From Kappaphycus alvarezii (taxonomy: Eukaryota; Rhodophyta; Florideophyceae; Gigartinales; Solieriaceae), in NCBI GenBank assembly GCA_002205965.3, contig NADL03000058.1, forward strand, positions 1 to 64,000: a stretch of 64,000 nucleotides of DNA, written 5' to 3'. This document shows positions 8,956-19,326 of the stretch, piece after piece. Made by a program: the position numbers and the translations under genes. The notes beneath the pieces were generated by a model, which saw only the letters and a program-made list of their open reading frames with translations, made no database searches and was not told the DNA's origin. Position 1 is the stretch's first letter, and every line of letters starts with the position of its first letter.

Positions 8956-9784
8956 TGTTAAACAAATGGATTTGTGGGAAGTGTTGGGAAAGAATTCGGA
9001 ATGTTGGTCAAGGATTTGGAAGTGGTGCCGAGTCTAGCTGGTTTACTTTCAATCGCCCGAAGGCAGAGTATATATGCTACTTCATAGTGCTTCATCCAAA
9101 GTCACTTTCACAGTCACCGCTAACTCGTTCAACATCCGAGATTACAAACTAACCAATCATCAAATGCCTAATAACATCAAGAAGTGGCGGGAAGCATAAC
9201 ATCCAATCACAGCTTACCCCGCGTAAACAATTTGTACGTGCATCTGTACGTACACATTACAACAAAGCACAAAACATCACGTAATAAAAATCTACCAATA
9301 ATATCACTTTCCGCTCGTACAGAAATCTCCCGCCAAGGTAAATATCGTAACCTCTTGACCTCTCTCGATAATTCATAATTTATCGAATTATCTCGAGAGC
9401 ACATATCACAAACGCCACCATGTAATTTCCCGCCGGAAGTACTGTACACCTCACGAGAGGTAACAGAAACTGCTTCCACCATTCCCACGAGACAGTGACA
9501 GCACTGTGCAGTGCACTGTAATATTCACGTACGCACATCTTGGAATACTACTGTACAGTCATGAGTACAGTAGAATGTTACTGTACTGGATGTAGTAACG
9601 TACAGTAGAATATGTTCCCACTGTAATGGTACAGTAATGTAAGCAATATCAACAGTGCCCATACATCCAGTTCCAGTGCACACCAGACATTACAGTAGGT
9701 TTCCAACACAGTGCGCATCCAGCATACTGTATCAAAGCGGTCCTACTTTATGTCCCGTTCCACCATTACAGTATGCTTCCAACA
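8956..9784 (-). repeat. Family B 5' LTR
   Basis: 829 bp, same length and apparently same sequence as the 3' LTR at a constant offset of 6043 bases, which indicates a very recent insertion. Confidence 0.95.
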
Positions 9785-10193
9785 AAGAATGAGAATACGA
9801 ACCCAGTCCAATCCAGCCCGGATACTCCTACTACCACTCCTCGTCGTTCATCCCGGATTGCGAAGAAGCCTGCCAGGTGGTGGCTCTCCAGGTCGTCTGA
9901 GATGTATCACTTATTGAAGAAACCGCTTCTTGTCTCTACTGGTATTCCAGCATCATACGAGGAAGCTACTTCTTCAGAGAACGTCGACTTTTGGATGCCT
10001 GGAATCAAAAAAGAAGAGGAATCCATACGAAAAATGGAACGTTTGGCTTGTCCCACGAAAGACAGGGATGCACGTCATTCCTTGCCGGTACGTCTTCCGT
10101 GTGAAACCAGACGTTGGTCCCAAAGTCCGCATAGTCGCCAAAGGATTTCGACAAGTTCCAGGTCTCGAGTACAATGAAACCTATGCTCCGTAG
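9785..10193 (+). pseudogene. RT N-terminal region, family C copy 1
   Basis: Resumes family C after the family B insertion: an Arg/Ser-rich linker, SSRIAKKPARWW, then FRVKPDVGPKVRIVAKGFRQVPGLEYNETYAP in a frame that ends at TAG after a lost C. Copy 2 has CTCCCGTAG where copy 1 has CTCCGTAG. Confidence 0.8.
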
Positions 10194-10840
10194 TTTCTCT
10201 CTCTGCCCTACGATTGTTTCTCTGCATCACAAACTTCTTCGACCTTGAATGCGACCAGTGGATGTTGTGACCGCGTTTTAATGGGAGTTGGAAGAGGAAA
10301 TATTCATGGAAGTTCCATCCGGATTCCGCGACCCAGCCAGGCCTAATCTCGTATGCCGGCTTCAAAAGGCCCTGTATGGGCTTAAACAGGCTCCACGTCA
10401 GTGGTATGCCAAGATTCATTAACTACTAACCGCAGAGCTTTATTATTTGAGTAATCCTCATGAACCCTGCCTTTATGTCTCTCGACAGGACTCTTCGATC
10501 TCCATAATTATTCTGTACGTGGATGACCTTCTTATTGCTGGAAACGATCGAGTTACTCTGGAAAACATCAAGACTGAGTTGAAGAGTCGATTCAAGATGA
10601 AGGATCTGGGGCCCGTCAAAGAGTTCCTTGGAATCCAAGTTACTCGCAAGTTCAACAAGGACGTTACATCTCTCCCAGAAATCTTACACTGAGAAAATAC
10701 TTGAAAGATTCAACATGGCCACCGCGAAGCCTGTCGATACCCCTATGGTTCTTTCAAACGGAGGCTCGGACAACAACTAAGAAGCTGATCTTTCCCCATC
10801 GATACCGTATCGCTCCGCAATCGGAAGTCTCATGTATTTA
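10194..10840 (+). pseudogene. RT palm, family C copy 1
   Basis: Includes the fingers/palm motif (FMEVPSGF-like text in shifted frames), [24 protein letters not shown], catalytic LYVDDLLIAG near 10515-10535, and FKMKDLGPVKEFLGIQV. In-frame TAA occurs at 10420 and 10778, both shared with copy 2. Confidence 0.85.
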
Positions 10841-11470
10841 ATGGTATGCACTCGTCCGGACATTGGTTTCGCTATCGGTAAGCTTTCACAACACTGCGAG
10901 AAGCCTCTGGAAAGTCACTGGAAAGCCGTAAAGCGAGTTTATCGCTATCTCAAGGGAACTAGTGACCTCGGAATCTGTTACAGTTCCTTCTGCTCCAATC
11001 ATCATCGGTTACAGCGATTCCGATTGGGCCGGCTGTCAAACAACTCTTAAGTCGACGAAAAGCTACGTTTTTCATGATGTCCAGAGGCCCCATTTCGTGG
11101 CGCTCGAAGAAGCAAGGATGTGTTGCGCTGTCGTCGTGTGAAGCAGAATACATTTCCATTTGCACTGCGTCCAAGGAGGCAATATAGTTGTCCAACGTCT
11201 TGTCTGAAATACTGGGCTCAAATCATTCAGCTCATATCTCAATCTTCGTTGATAACTCGGGATCTATCAGCTCTGCCAAGATCCAGTTCTTTAACGAGCG
11301 CAACAAACATATTGATATTCGATACCACTTTGTTCGTGAGGCCGTGGCAGCAAATCAGGTCCATTTGTCACATTGCCGAACCTAAGATCAAATCTCTGAC
11401 ATTCTGACAAAACCTTTGCTTCGAGTGAAATTTGAAAGATTTCGGAACGAGTTGGGCATTGTTTGTTCAC
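10832..11470 (+). pseudogene. RNase H, family C copy 1
   Basis: YLMVCTRPDIGFAIGKLSQHCEKP, the SDSDWAG active-site context, KHIDIRYHFVREAV and DILTKPLLRVKFERF mark the copia RNase H. TAG at 11185 replaces a residue that is Trp in related families and is shared with copy 2. A few frameshifts are present. Confidence 0.85.
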
Positions 11471-11530
11471 ATCAAAGTAATGTTTGATTTTTTTAGGCCA
11501 AGGGGCGCTATCTTGGTCAATTCTAGTTTG

Positions 11531-11943
11531 AGGGGGGTGTTAGTGCAATTACAGTCTACTGACAATGTAATCGGGGACAGCTACTGTACTTTATTGTACT
11601 TTACTGTTCAACCTAGATCTTGACCGTTACATGTATGCACTGTATTGTGCTGTGAGCTTGATCTGATCTTTTTTCAGATCAGCTCAGATAGGTTTAGGGT
11701 TATTCCTTCACCGTCGTCTACATGGCTTCTGGAAACATCCACAGGTCGTGCCGAAGCATCATCCGACTCGCCCTGAAGTCTATATAAGCCATAGTCTCAG
11801 CCCACCTTGGTCGAACTAAAGCCTCTCACCACTTTCTCTTCTCTCAACTCTCCCTCGGTCGCTCACTCTCTCTATCGCTCTCTACCTCTCTCCTCTCGCT
11901 CTCTCCCTCGTCCGCTCGCGCTCTCTCCCTGCTCCTTATCCAT
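11531..11943 (+). repeat. Polypurine tract and 3' LTR of family C (truncated)
   Basis: The PPT AGGGGGG (11531-11537) is followed by the LTR start TGTTAGTGC at 11538. The LTR has one CTGTAC and ends in a long pyrimidine-rich tract (about 11815-11943, CTCTCTCC-type). Comparison with copy 2 (LTR end TTGTCCAACA at 57342) shows the last few bases are missing here, where family H begins. Confidence 0.85.
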
Positions 11944-12226
11944 CATACTGTATGTCCACGTACATACCTGTCCACTCTGTACTGCACAGCCGTACTGTAC
12001 AGCATAGCCATATGTACTAGCTTTACACGTGTATGCAGAACAACCCACTAGAGCCGCAACTCTTGTACGCACACGTTTCATATGAACATTTGCAGTAGCC
12101 AATCAGAAGCCGTTTCACGTTGAGTTTGAGATGAGGCGCATATGCGCTTTCAAACGGCACCCTCCAAAGCAGCTCACGCTCCCTGCACTTTTGGTTTCAG
12201 TGATAGCACAGGGTCCACAGCCAACA
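11944..12226 (-). repeat. Family H 3' LTR fragment and PPT
   Basis: On the minus strand the sequence GTGACGGAGGGG is followed by TGTTGGCTGTGG, a PPT/LTR boundary with the same CAGTGACnGAGGGG context as families B and D. The LTR contains CTGTAC/GTACAG hexamers near 11975-12005 and stops at the family C junction. Confidence 0.8.
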
Positions 12227-12243
12227 CCCCTCCGTCACTGACT

Positions 12244-12698
12244 TGTAAAGGTAAACGACGTAGGGCAAAGGAAAAGGTTGCTGAAGTTAAAGAAGAAAGT
12301 TGAAATTGTGTAGACGTCGCTTGAGGTTTTACTTGGAACCGAAAGAACAAACGGTATAATACTCTACGAGCTAGAATTCTCGTAACTGAAAGCTATCTAG
12401 AACAATCAAAGGAACAGTATAACTACCAATGGCATTTCGACTCTCCAATCCACAATACTCTAAGCGTCACTGTATTACATCCAAAACGCAAATACATGTC
12501 ACTGTAATCAAGCGTAGAAACAATTCCGCCAAATAATCTGTAAACCTGTAAGTGCATTGTTGTGTCTTTGATTCACATCTCAGCATGCCTGTCGACCGTT
12601 AGTACAACATCATATTGTTTCCTTGTCTGTCCACTCCTCTCAGCATGTTGGAGTTACTTCCACCAGTAACTAAGGCTCAATCGACTGAAACCTCAACA
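12244..12698 (-). repeat. Family I 3' LTR
   Basis: 455 bp, TGTTGAGG...CTTTACA in element sense. It differs from the 466 bp 5' LTR mainly by small indels (ACAAG, CATCAT and A-run lengths). It lacks the CTGTAC hexamers typical of the other families. Confidence 0.93.
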
Positions 12699-12757
12699 CT
12701 CTCTCGATTAGCCTCCAAGTCCAAGTCTTGTCCTGATTCCATCAAGTAACCTTGGAC

Positions 12758-13302
12758 CTAACGGCTTAGTGAGCATGTCAGCGTCGTTTCTTCAGTCGGA
12801 ACGTAGCCCACGTGAACCAGCAACTTCTTGACCAGCCCGCGGATGAAGTGTATACGCACATCTATGTGCTTTGCACGCTTGGACGGGCATTTTTCGGAGG
12901 TTGCCCAGCCAATGGCTGCTTGGTTGTCCGACTTGATTGGCACTCTCTCAGTCACACCTTAAGGCCAGATTCTTGCAATACACGTCCAATCCACAACACC
13001 TCTGGGCTACTTCTGTATTGCATTGTACTCAGCTTCACAAGTAGACAGTGCACAGCAGTCTGCTTCTTGGCTCCCCACATCACTGTTGCTTCGCCAAGTT
13101 TGACCAAGTACCCAGACATCGACTTTCGGTCAACAGTGTCGCCAGCATAATCTGAGTCACGAATGAGAGCATATCCAGACTGCCCGCTGAGTAGAACATG
13201 CCAAAGTCAGTTGTCCCTCGGAGATACCGCAGCACTCTCTTGGTACCACGATGAAGTATGCAGTAGGTGCATTTTGGAATCGAGCCAAAATAAGAACGGA
13301 CA
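12758..13302 (-). pseudogene. RNase H, family I
   Basis: Clear 3' part: KSDNQAAIGWATSEKCPSKR, KHIDVRIHFIR, VGYVPTEE. The upstream half (about 12960-13300) is recognisable as the SDYAGDTVDRKS-type segment but has no long open frame, so several indels or stops are present. Confidence 0.75.
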
Positions 13303-14070
13303 TCAGGATGTCAGGGCGACTGCGTAATGCCAAGTATAGTAGGCACCCATCATTTGCTGGTATTGTTCCACATCCATAACTGTCTTATCATCCTCTGCAT
13401 CCAGACCAGTAAAGAAAGACTCCACCATAGGAGTTAGCGCTGGTTTAGACTCTTGCAAACCAAAGCGCCGTAGAATACTTTCTGTGTATTGAGGCTGGCA
13501 CAGTTTAAGTGACGTAAATGCCCATGTGAGTCCGTTGTCCGTTTCAGTTGCACTCCAGAGGAAGAGCTCAACTCCATCAGCCACTCGAAGCTTGCACAGC
13601 GACTTGAGCTCCTCCACAATGGCGTTTCTGGCGCAACTGCATGAGCGAGCACAACAGATCGTCGACATAAACAAGATGTACTCATGGAGCGTGCCATTCA
13701 CATACTTTCGGCGAAACACATGGTGCGCTGGCAACTCAAGAATCCATGCCATTAAGATTGTGCAAAGCTTTGTATGCATGCTAAATGCGCTTGATTAGTC
13801 CATACATCGCTTTCTTGAGCCGGTAGCCTGCGACTCGATCCAGGTATACCACGAGAGGACATTACCCAGACGGATTCTGCAAGTTCTCCATTTAGGAAAG
13901 CCGTTTTGACGTCCAACTGCGCAATGTGCATTCCGAGGCACATCGCCAAGTAAGGAAGATGCGCACAATTGTGAACGATACACAGGGGCGTACGTCTCTT
14001 TGTAGTTTCGCCGTACTTTGAAAGTTTCCGCCTGCCACAACTCGAGCTTTGAATCGTTCCACAGTTCCAT
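13303..14070 (-). pseudogene. Reverse transcriptase, family I
   Basis: [28 protein letters not shown], the YVDD catalytic box near 13655-13672 (visible in a third frame) and LCQPQYTESILRRFGLQESKPALTPM follow in RT order across three shifted frames. Non-functional as read. Confidence 0.8.
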
Positions 14071-14700
14071 CTGCGTTCCTTTTCACTTCAAAACGGATGC
14101 GTGGATAGAGGCTGCGAAACTGAAGAGTCGTCTCTGTACCAAGTGTCGTTGTCATCCAAAGCCTGAAGTTCTTCATCAATGGCTGACTGCCATAATGCTT
14201 GCTCCTCAGGAGTAGAGCTCAAAGCTTCCCGCAGAGTCGGTTCGTCACTGGTTGTGACCTTGACAACGCTCTGTGAATGAGCCGAAGTTGCCATGTAACA
14301 AGCTGGAGGCTTACGGCGACTGCGTGAAGGATAGCGACGTGTGTTGGCTTTCGTCATCAACGTCGTCTTGAAGCTCAGGCTGAGGAGTTTCATCGTGTGC
14401 ATCCTCGAAATTATCGTCATTTTCATCGTCTCATCGTCGCGGTGCGAGTTGCCATTTGTCTCCTCCAGAGGTGGTAGCCCTTGGTCATCATTGTCATTGT
14501 CACTGTCATGTCGCTCTCGTTATACCGTATGCTTGTCAACAGAGAGTTCAATGGAGGTGTCACTTTCGATGTCACTTTCAGATCCCGAAGGCTCAGCGTA
14601 CGAGCTGGCGTCAGACTCCGCGTCACTATCCATGTACATAATCAAGGCTGGGTGCACCGGGAAACCTAGACTCGTCAAATGTCACATAACGGGACTCGGT
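14071..14700 (-). pseudogene. Integrase-RT linker and RT N-terminus, family I
   Basis: Acid- and Ser-rich linker, then RYPSRSRRKPPACYM, the TLREALSSTPEEQALWQSAIDEELQALDDNDTW entry to RT and a repetitive Asp/Asn-coding GA/TC-rich stretch (14380-14620). Reading frames shift around 14090 and 14425. Confidence 0.7.
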
Positions 14701-15470
14701 ATTTGGGGCATGTCATCGTCATCAATCACAAGTACCCGATACACACATGCTTCAGAGTCTCCAGGTACACACCCTCAATGGCCCGGGCTTCAAACTTAGA
14801 GCCCTTTGGTAGCCGTAGCACGTATGCCATGCACCCAACACCTTACATTCTTTAGTGACGGGTCTTTTCCGGTAAACAGAGAGTATGGTGTTGCATTTAC
14901 CCAGTGAGTGAGGGACTCTGTTCCGTACGTAAATGACATGTTTTATTGCAAACGGCCACAGACGGTAGATCAGCTTGATTAGCATAGACAATGCACTTTC
15001 CACCAGAGTTCGATTGACACGTTCAGCAATGCCGTTGAGTTCCGGAGTATATGGCGGGGAGAATGACTTGTTCTCCTCTCCTCCTCCAAGGAATTCTGCA
15101 AAGCAATATACTCCTTAGCACCGTCCGAGTGTATCTTTCGGATGCTAGCTCCTCCATCTCACGGAACTTGGAAGACACACCATCAAACACCTCAGGCAAT
15201 TCGCTGCGTCGACGCATCATTCCGGCAAACAGGTACCTGGAACGGTCATCTACAAACGTGGAGATGTATCTTAGCCGATCAGGGAACGAGGGCTCGAGCT
15301 TCCACTATGTCTGAGTGAACAATTTCACCAATCTCTGTGGCACGCTCAAAATGACCTGGGAACGGTAGTCTGTGAGCCTTACCGAGGCGACATGCACGAC
15401 AAACGTCGTTCATTTCAGGGAGCTTAGGTACGCCATCTACGTACTTGTGCAAATAGGACAAATCCAGGGT
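14701..15470 (-). pseudogene. Integrase, family I
   Basis: Contains DVCRACRLGKAHRLPFPG (zinc module CxxC), EIVHSDIVEA (first Asp), a TFVDDRSRYLFAGM-like core in broken frame, the glutamate region near 15020-15050 and CYGYQR/GAWH in the C-terminal part. No frame exceeds about 90 codons. Confidence 0.7.
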
Positions 15471-16018
15471 TATGTGAGCAAGGCGGCGATGCCAGAGTGC
15501 TAAGTTTCTAAATCAGTCATAATCATTGCCTTCTCTGTTCCTTCAGGGGCAACCGGTCAGGCAGCATGTACATTCGGGTGTCTGGATCGTGTTTGACCAA
15601 TAAGAAACTCGTCTCCTTCAAGCACGAGGCGGACATTTCTGCGACCAAAGTGTGACTCGATCCCGTTGTCAGCTAACCTACCAGTGGAGACAAGGTTGTA
15701 GCCTAGACCCGAATGTACAGCACATCTTCCAGACGAATGTTGGCATTTTCGAAGGGTAAAATGACTTCACCTGCATGGGCTGCCTGCACAGCCGTCTTGT
15801 CTGCAAGTAGGACAGTACGCCTTTGACACGGCTTTGAGACCCCGACACAAACGCAGAGAGTGTGTGGAAGCAATGTGCAGTTGCTCCACTGTCGGCATAT
15901 GATCGGTGGTCCTGGGGGAGAAATGGTTGTCTTTTCAACTATTGCCCCAGCGAACACAGGCTTAGATTTCTTACCAGACGACTTCTCACCGGCTGTGCCA
16001 GTGCCGCTTGCAGCTGGT
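15471..16018 (-). pseudogene. Protease to GAG-pre-integrase spacer, family I
   Basis: YADSGATAHCFHTLSAFVSG gives the protease active site (DSGATAH), followed by NANIRLEDVLYI and a GLGYNLVSTG-like segment in shifted frames. From 15480 to 15680 the GAG-pre-integrase is detectable only as LWHRRLAHITLDL-type text across frames. Confidence 0.7.
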
Positions 16019-16388
16019 TTTACAGCTTGTGCAGCAAACAGTTGTCGGGCCTTCGGAGGCAGCTTGTTATTGGGTTGTTTGGATTGAGCCAACATCTATC
16101 CTCAGTATGGCCGTCCTTCTCACAGAAATCGCAGTGATACCCATTGGGGTTCTGGCCAGACTTGACAGACTTTAGAGCCGCAGCCAATGCGCGTGCCGTG
16201 GTCTCTATGTCTGAGGAGTTGTTCCTCGGAGTCCGAGGTATCATGCCGAGTCTCACTTTGCGCGGCCAAGTTGGAACCTCGTTTGCTCTTGCGACTGCGC
16301 CTGGACCGACCCTTTCTGGAGCCAGTTGACTGGACATGGACTGTCGAGCATTATACTCGTCGATTAGAGTTGTTGCGACATAGTCCAT
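16019..16388 (-). pseudogene. gag C-terminus with zinc knuckle, family I
   Basis: ALAAALKSVKSGQNPNGYHCDFCEKDGHTEDRCWLNPNN supplies a canonical CX2CX4HX4C knuckle. Open for 122 codons. The upstream Gag frame ends in an overlapping frame, so one indel separates them. Confidence 0.8.
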
Positions 16389-16974
16389 GTCAGATCGGAG
16401 GTATCCTTCGTACGGAGAGCAGCAGCAGTGGACTCAAGCGGACACTTGGATCGATGGACGCAATAGCATAGAGCCTTGTGCGTTTCCGGTATGGCTGCGT
16501 CCTTGCCCATCTGCTCTAGTTGTGCAAACAACGAGGTGTACTTGTCGACATATGACGACATGTTCTGATCGGTATACCTCATGCGAAACAGTTGAGTCTG
16601 CACAGCGATACGGGAAACGGTTCGGTTGGAGGCATAACGTGCATCCAACAGTTGCAACATTCGTTTCGGATCATCGTCGGCTTCGATAACAACACGTAGC
16701 GGGGCATCTCCGAGTGCGGATATGATGATACCGGATGCCTTCTCGCGTTTGACAATGTCACGAGTGCTTCGTACAGTATCATCATCGGGAGTGGTGGTCG
16801 TTGCTGTTGTAGTTGAGGATCCTGACCCTGATTCAACCAACCCCATACACCTTTCACACGACATGGTGCTCGTAAACGAAGGCGCCACACCCCATAGTCA
16901 TCTCCTCGACGTCCATGGAAGCGAGGGATTTTGATGCCACTCGTACCATCCGGTTCGAATTCGGACTCGGACAT
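16364..16974 (-). pseudogene. gag N-terminus, family I
   Basis: Start MSESEFEPDGTSGIKIPRF at 16974, then a DYGVWRLRLRA segment and, in a second frame, MLQLLDARYASNRTVSRIAVQTQLFRMRYTDQNMSSYV. This Gag type (KIPRFHGRRGDDYGVWRLR) differs from the KIEKLxxxNFxxWKQKI type of families A, B, D and E, so family I belongs to another copia lineage. Confidence 0.75.
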
Positions 16975-17173
16975 GTTGATGTCCTAGCGCTGACAAGAAG
17001 ACAGTAGAACTTAGATGACAAAATGAAAACTTGAAAGTAACTTGATGAGGTTGTTGACCTTGATCTTGATCTTGAGGTTAAAAGGAACGTTGAAGTTGCT
17101 GCGAAATGATGAAGGGATCAAGAGCAGTGAAGCGATGAAGTCTGCTTAGATTCGACCTTCTGGGCCCATAACC
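16975..17173 (-). promoter_or_regulatory. Leader and primer-binding site, family I
   Basis: Short leader (about 185 bp) rich in CTTGAT words. GGTTATGGGCCCAG (17160-17173, minus strand) directly follows the 5' LTR, the same half-tRNA iMet site as in families A, B and E. Confidence 0.85.
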
Positions 17174-17639
17174 TGTAAAGGTAAACGAAGTAGGGCAAAG
17201 GAAAAGGTTGCTGAAGTTGAAGAAGAACAAGTTGAAATTGTGTAGACGTCGCTTGAGGTTTTACTTGGAACCGAAAGAACAAACGGTATAAATACTCTAC
17301 CGAGCTAGAATTCCTCGTAACTGAAAGCTATCTAGAACAATCAAAGGAACAGTATAACTACCAATGGCATTTCGACTCTCCAATCCACAATACTCTAAGC
17401 GTCACTGTATTACATCCAACAACGCAAATACATGTCACTGTAATCAAGCGTAGAAAACAATTCCGCCAAATAATCTGTAAACCTGTAAGTGCATTGTTGT
17501 GTCTTTGATTCACATCTCAGCATGCCTGTCGACCGTTAGTACAACATCATCATATTGTTTCCTTGTCTGTCCACTCCTCTCAGCATGTTGGAAGTTACTT
17601 CCACCAGTAACTAAGGCTCAAAGGACTGACACCTCAACA
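17174..17639 (-). repeat. Family I 5' LTR
   Basis: 466 bp. Its outer end at 17639 is followed by TGACT, matching 12239-12243, which proves a single insertion event into family H. Confidence 0.93.
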
Positions 17640-18200
17640 TGACTTCAAAGGTCTAAGTGTCGGACGCCACTCTTCTCACGAAACCTTTCGTGCTTCACAC
17701 GGCAAAGTGGTTTGTTCAACATATCGGCAGTCATCTTATCGGTTGGGCAGTAGAACAACACAATCGACTTGTCGCGTAGAGCTTCTCGAGTAAAGTGGAA
17801 ACGAATGTCGATGTGCTTAGTACGCTTGTTCACAACTCCATTTCGAGCAAGGTCAATGCACCCTTGGTTCTCAACATATACAGGTGTTGGTTCAACAAGC
17901 AACTTTACCGACTTGTCCACTTCAACTCCAATAAAATGCCTATGCCATTCCACAGTCGCCTAAGCCAGATTGCCCCCTTGGTACCACAGCACAGACTCAT
18001 ATATTCAGATTCAGCACTGGACAGTGCAACCACTTCTTGCCGACGTGAACACCATGAAACAGGTCCTCCTGTCATCATGAACAGGTATCCACTGGTAGAC
18101 TTGCGGTTTGCAACATCACCTGCCCAGTCTGAGTCAACGTACCCATGCAGTGTCAAATCAGTGCTTGTGCCATAAGTGATACCAAAGGAACAAGTACCAT
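17640..18200 (-). pseudogene. RNase H, family H
   Basis: HGYVDSDWAGDVANRKSTSGYLFMM, SSAESEYMSLCCGTK, KHIDIRFHFTREAL and DMLNKPLCRVKHERFREK in order, split by one frame change near 17930. The C-terminus HLDL is followed by a stop and then the family I insertion. Confidence 0.85.
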
Positions 18201-18952
18201 TCAGATAGCGCAGTACACGCTTGACTGCCTTCCAGTGAGTATCTCCAGGTTCTCAACATACTTTGCAAGTTTGGACACTGCGTATGAGATATCTGGGCGA
18301 GTTCCCACAGACAAGTACAGGAGACAGCCAATCGCCTGACGGTACGGCACATTCGTAAGTACCTTCTCAATTGCAGACAAGTCTACACCGCATTCCATTA
18401 GAGTGTCAACTGTTTTGGACTGATGCATGCGAAAACGTTCCAACACCTTCTGTGTGTATGTAGACTGAGTCAGATACAACTGTCGCTTCGCTCGGTCACG
18501 ACGATTCTCGAACCCGAGTACCATGCGAGCTTCTTTGAGGTCTTTCATGCGGAAATGAGATGACAGTTCTGCTTTCACGCGATCCATGGTCTGCATGCTC
18601 GGACTTGCAATCAGCAGGTCATCAACGTATAGGGCAATCAGAACCACAAATTCCAATATCTTTCCGGTGTAAACACACTCATCTGCGTCATTTGGCTTCA
18701 GTTGCATCTCCTCAACAAGAAACGAGTATATCTTTGCATGCCACTATCTGGGTGCTTGCTTAAGCCCATAGATGGCTTTCTTCAAACGACACACCAGATT
18801 CTCGTTACCTTGTTGTACAAACCCAGTTAACTGCTCCATTTATACTGTCTCTTCAAGCTCACCGTTCAGAAAAACAGTTTTGACATCCACCTGGTGCGAA
18901 TGAAAGTCCCGCACAGCAGTTACTGACAGAATCATCCTGATAGAGGTAAACT
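18201..18952 (-). pseudogene. Reverse transcriptase (N-terminally truncated), family H
   Basis: [31 protein letters not shown], then LVVLIALYVDDLLIASPS (YVDD near 18617-18631), FRMKDLKEARMVLGFE and VPYRQAIGCLLYLSVGTRPDISYAV. The domain starts abruptly at 18952 where a family E LTR begins. A frame that runs through this junction is a chance fusion. Confidence 0.85.
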
Positions 18953-19326
18953 TGTTTGAAAAGGGATAGAATGCATGCGATCCCATGGTTTTTAGTTGCC
19001 ACCTGGACACGTGTACACTTGTAGCATGAAAAAGCGAGTTGCACCCTTCTTCTGTGCGTACACCTACTACACGTGTAAAATGGGCCAAATCGAAAGTTGC
19101 CTGGGACGAAAGCCCATTTTCGGGCAACTCAAAATCACGGCGCATTTTACCATTTTTCAAACCACTTGGTATTCTGCCCTCTGATTGGCAGCTAGATACG
19201 CCTCCATACCACTCACATCGCTCCAAGGGGCGATGCCTGAGCTGATCATTGTGGAGCATTCTGACACTTGGCATGTTATCGTTGGTTGATGGTTTGTCTC
19301 TATTCTAGGCTCAAAGTACTGTACGC
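18953..19326 (+). repeat. Family E LTR fragment (5' 374 bp)
   Basis: Begins TGTTTGAAAAGGGATAG and matches the first part of the solo LTR at 49672. It stops at AGTACTGTACGC, where the family A array begins. The remaining two thirds of the LTR are not found on the other side of the array. Confidence 0.9.

Larger units (their letters stand above)
2913..9784 (-). mobile_element. Family B copia element, complete, recent insertion
   Basis: 6872 bp element on the minus strand with two 829 bp LTRs (2913-3741 and 8956-9784) that look identical by eye. It has a primer-binding site next to the 5' LTR, a polypurine tract next to the 3' LTR and a complete gag-pol split into three frames. Flanks read AGAAT at 2908-2912 and 9786-9790, a 5 bp target duplication with one extra A at 9785. 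The empty site is preserved in family C copy 2 near 55640. Both frame breaks are single-base losses in C/G runs. Confidence 0.95.
754..11943 (+). mobile_element. Family C copia element, copy 1 (interrupted by family B)
   Basis: Ty1/copia element reading on the plus strand, with its 5' LTR, leader and gag start missing beyond the family A LTR. Segments 754-2912 and 9785-11943 join into gag, protease, integrase, RT, RNase H and a 3' LTR when family B is removed. Copy 2 (44291-57342) shows the uninterrupted sequence across the family B insertion site. Frames are broken by indels and by nonsense codons shared with copy 2, so this copy is dead. Confidence 0.9.
12244..17639 (-). mobile_element. Family I copia element, complete structure, decayed coding
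   Basis: 5396 bp, minus strand. LTRs lie at 12244-12698 and 17174-17639, with a perfect 5 bp target duplication TGACT at 12239-12243 and 17640-17644. The half-tRNA primer site is at 17160-17173. Gag-pol is recognisable throughout but broken into many short frames. LTR differences are mostly one- to three-base indels. Confidence 0.93.
11944..18952 (-). mobile_element. Family H copia remnant (interrupted by family I)
   Basis: 3' half of a minus-strand copia element: an LTR piece (11944-12226), PPT (12227-12243 region), then RNase H and RT (17640-18952). Family I is inserted just upstream of the PPT. The element is truncated on the right at the RT entry, where a family E LTR begins. Confidence 0.85.

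Noticed and set aside
11815-11943. Pyrimidine-rich tract as a host promoter or centromeric satellite
   Set aside because: It is the end of the family C LTR, as shown by the same tract at 57206-57342.
18840-19274. 144-codon frame joining RT to an unrelated N-terminal half
   Set aside because: It crosses the family H / family E LTR junction; the N-terminal half is antisense LTR sequence and the fusion is accidental.
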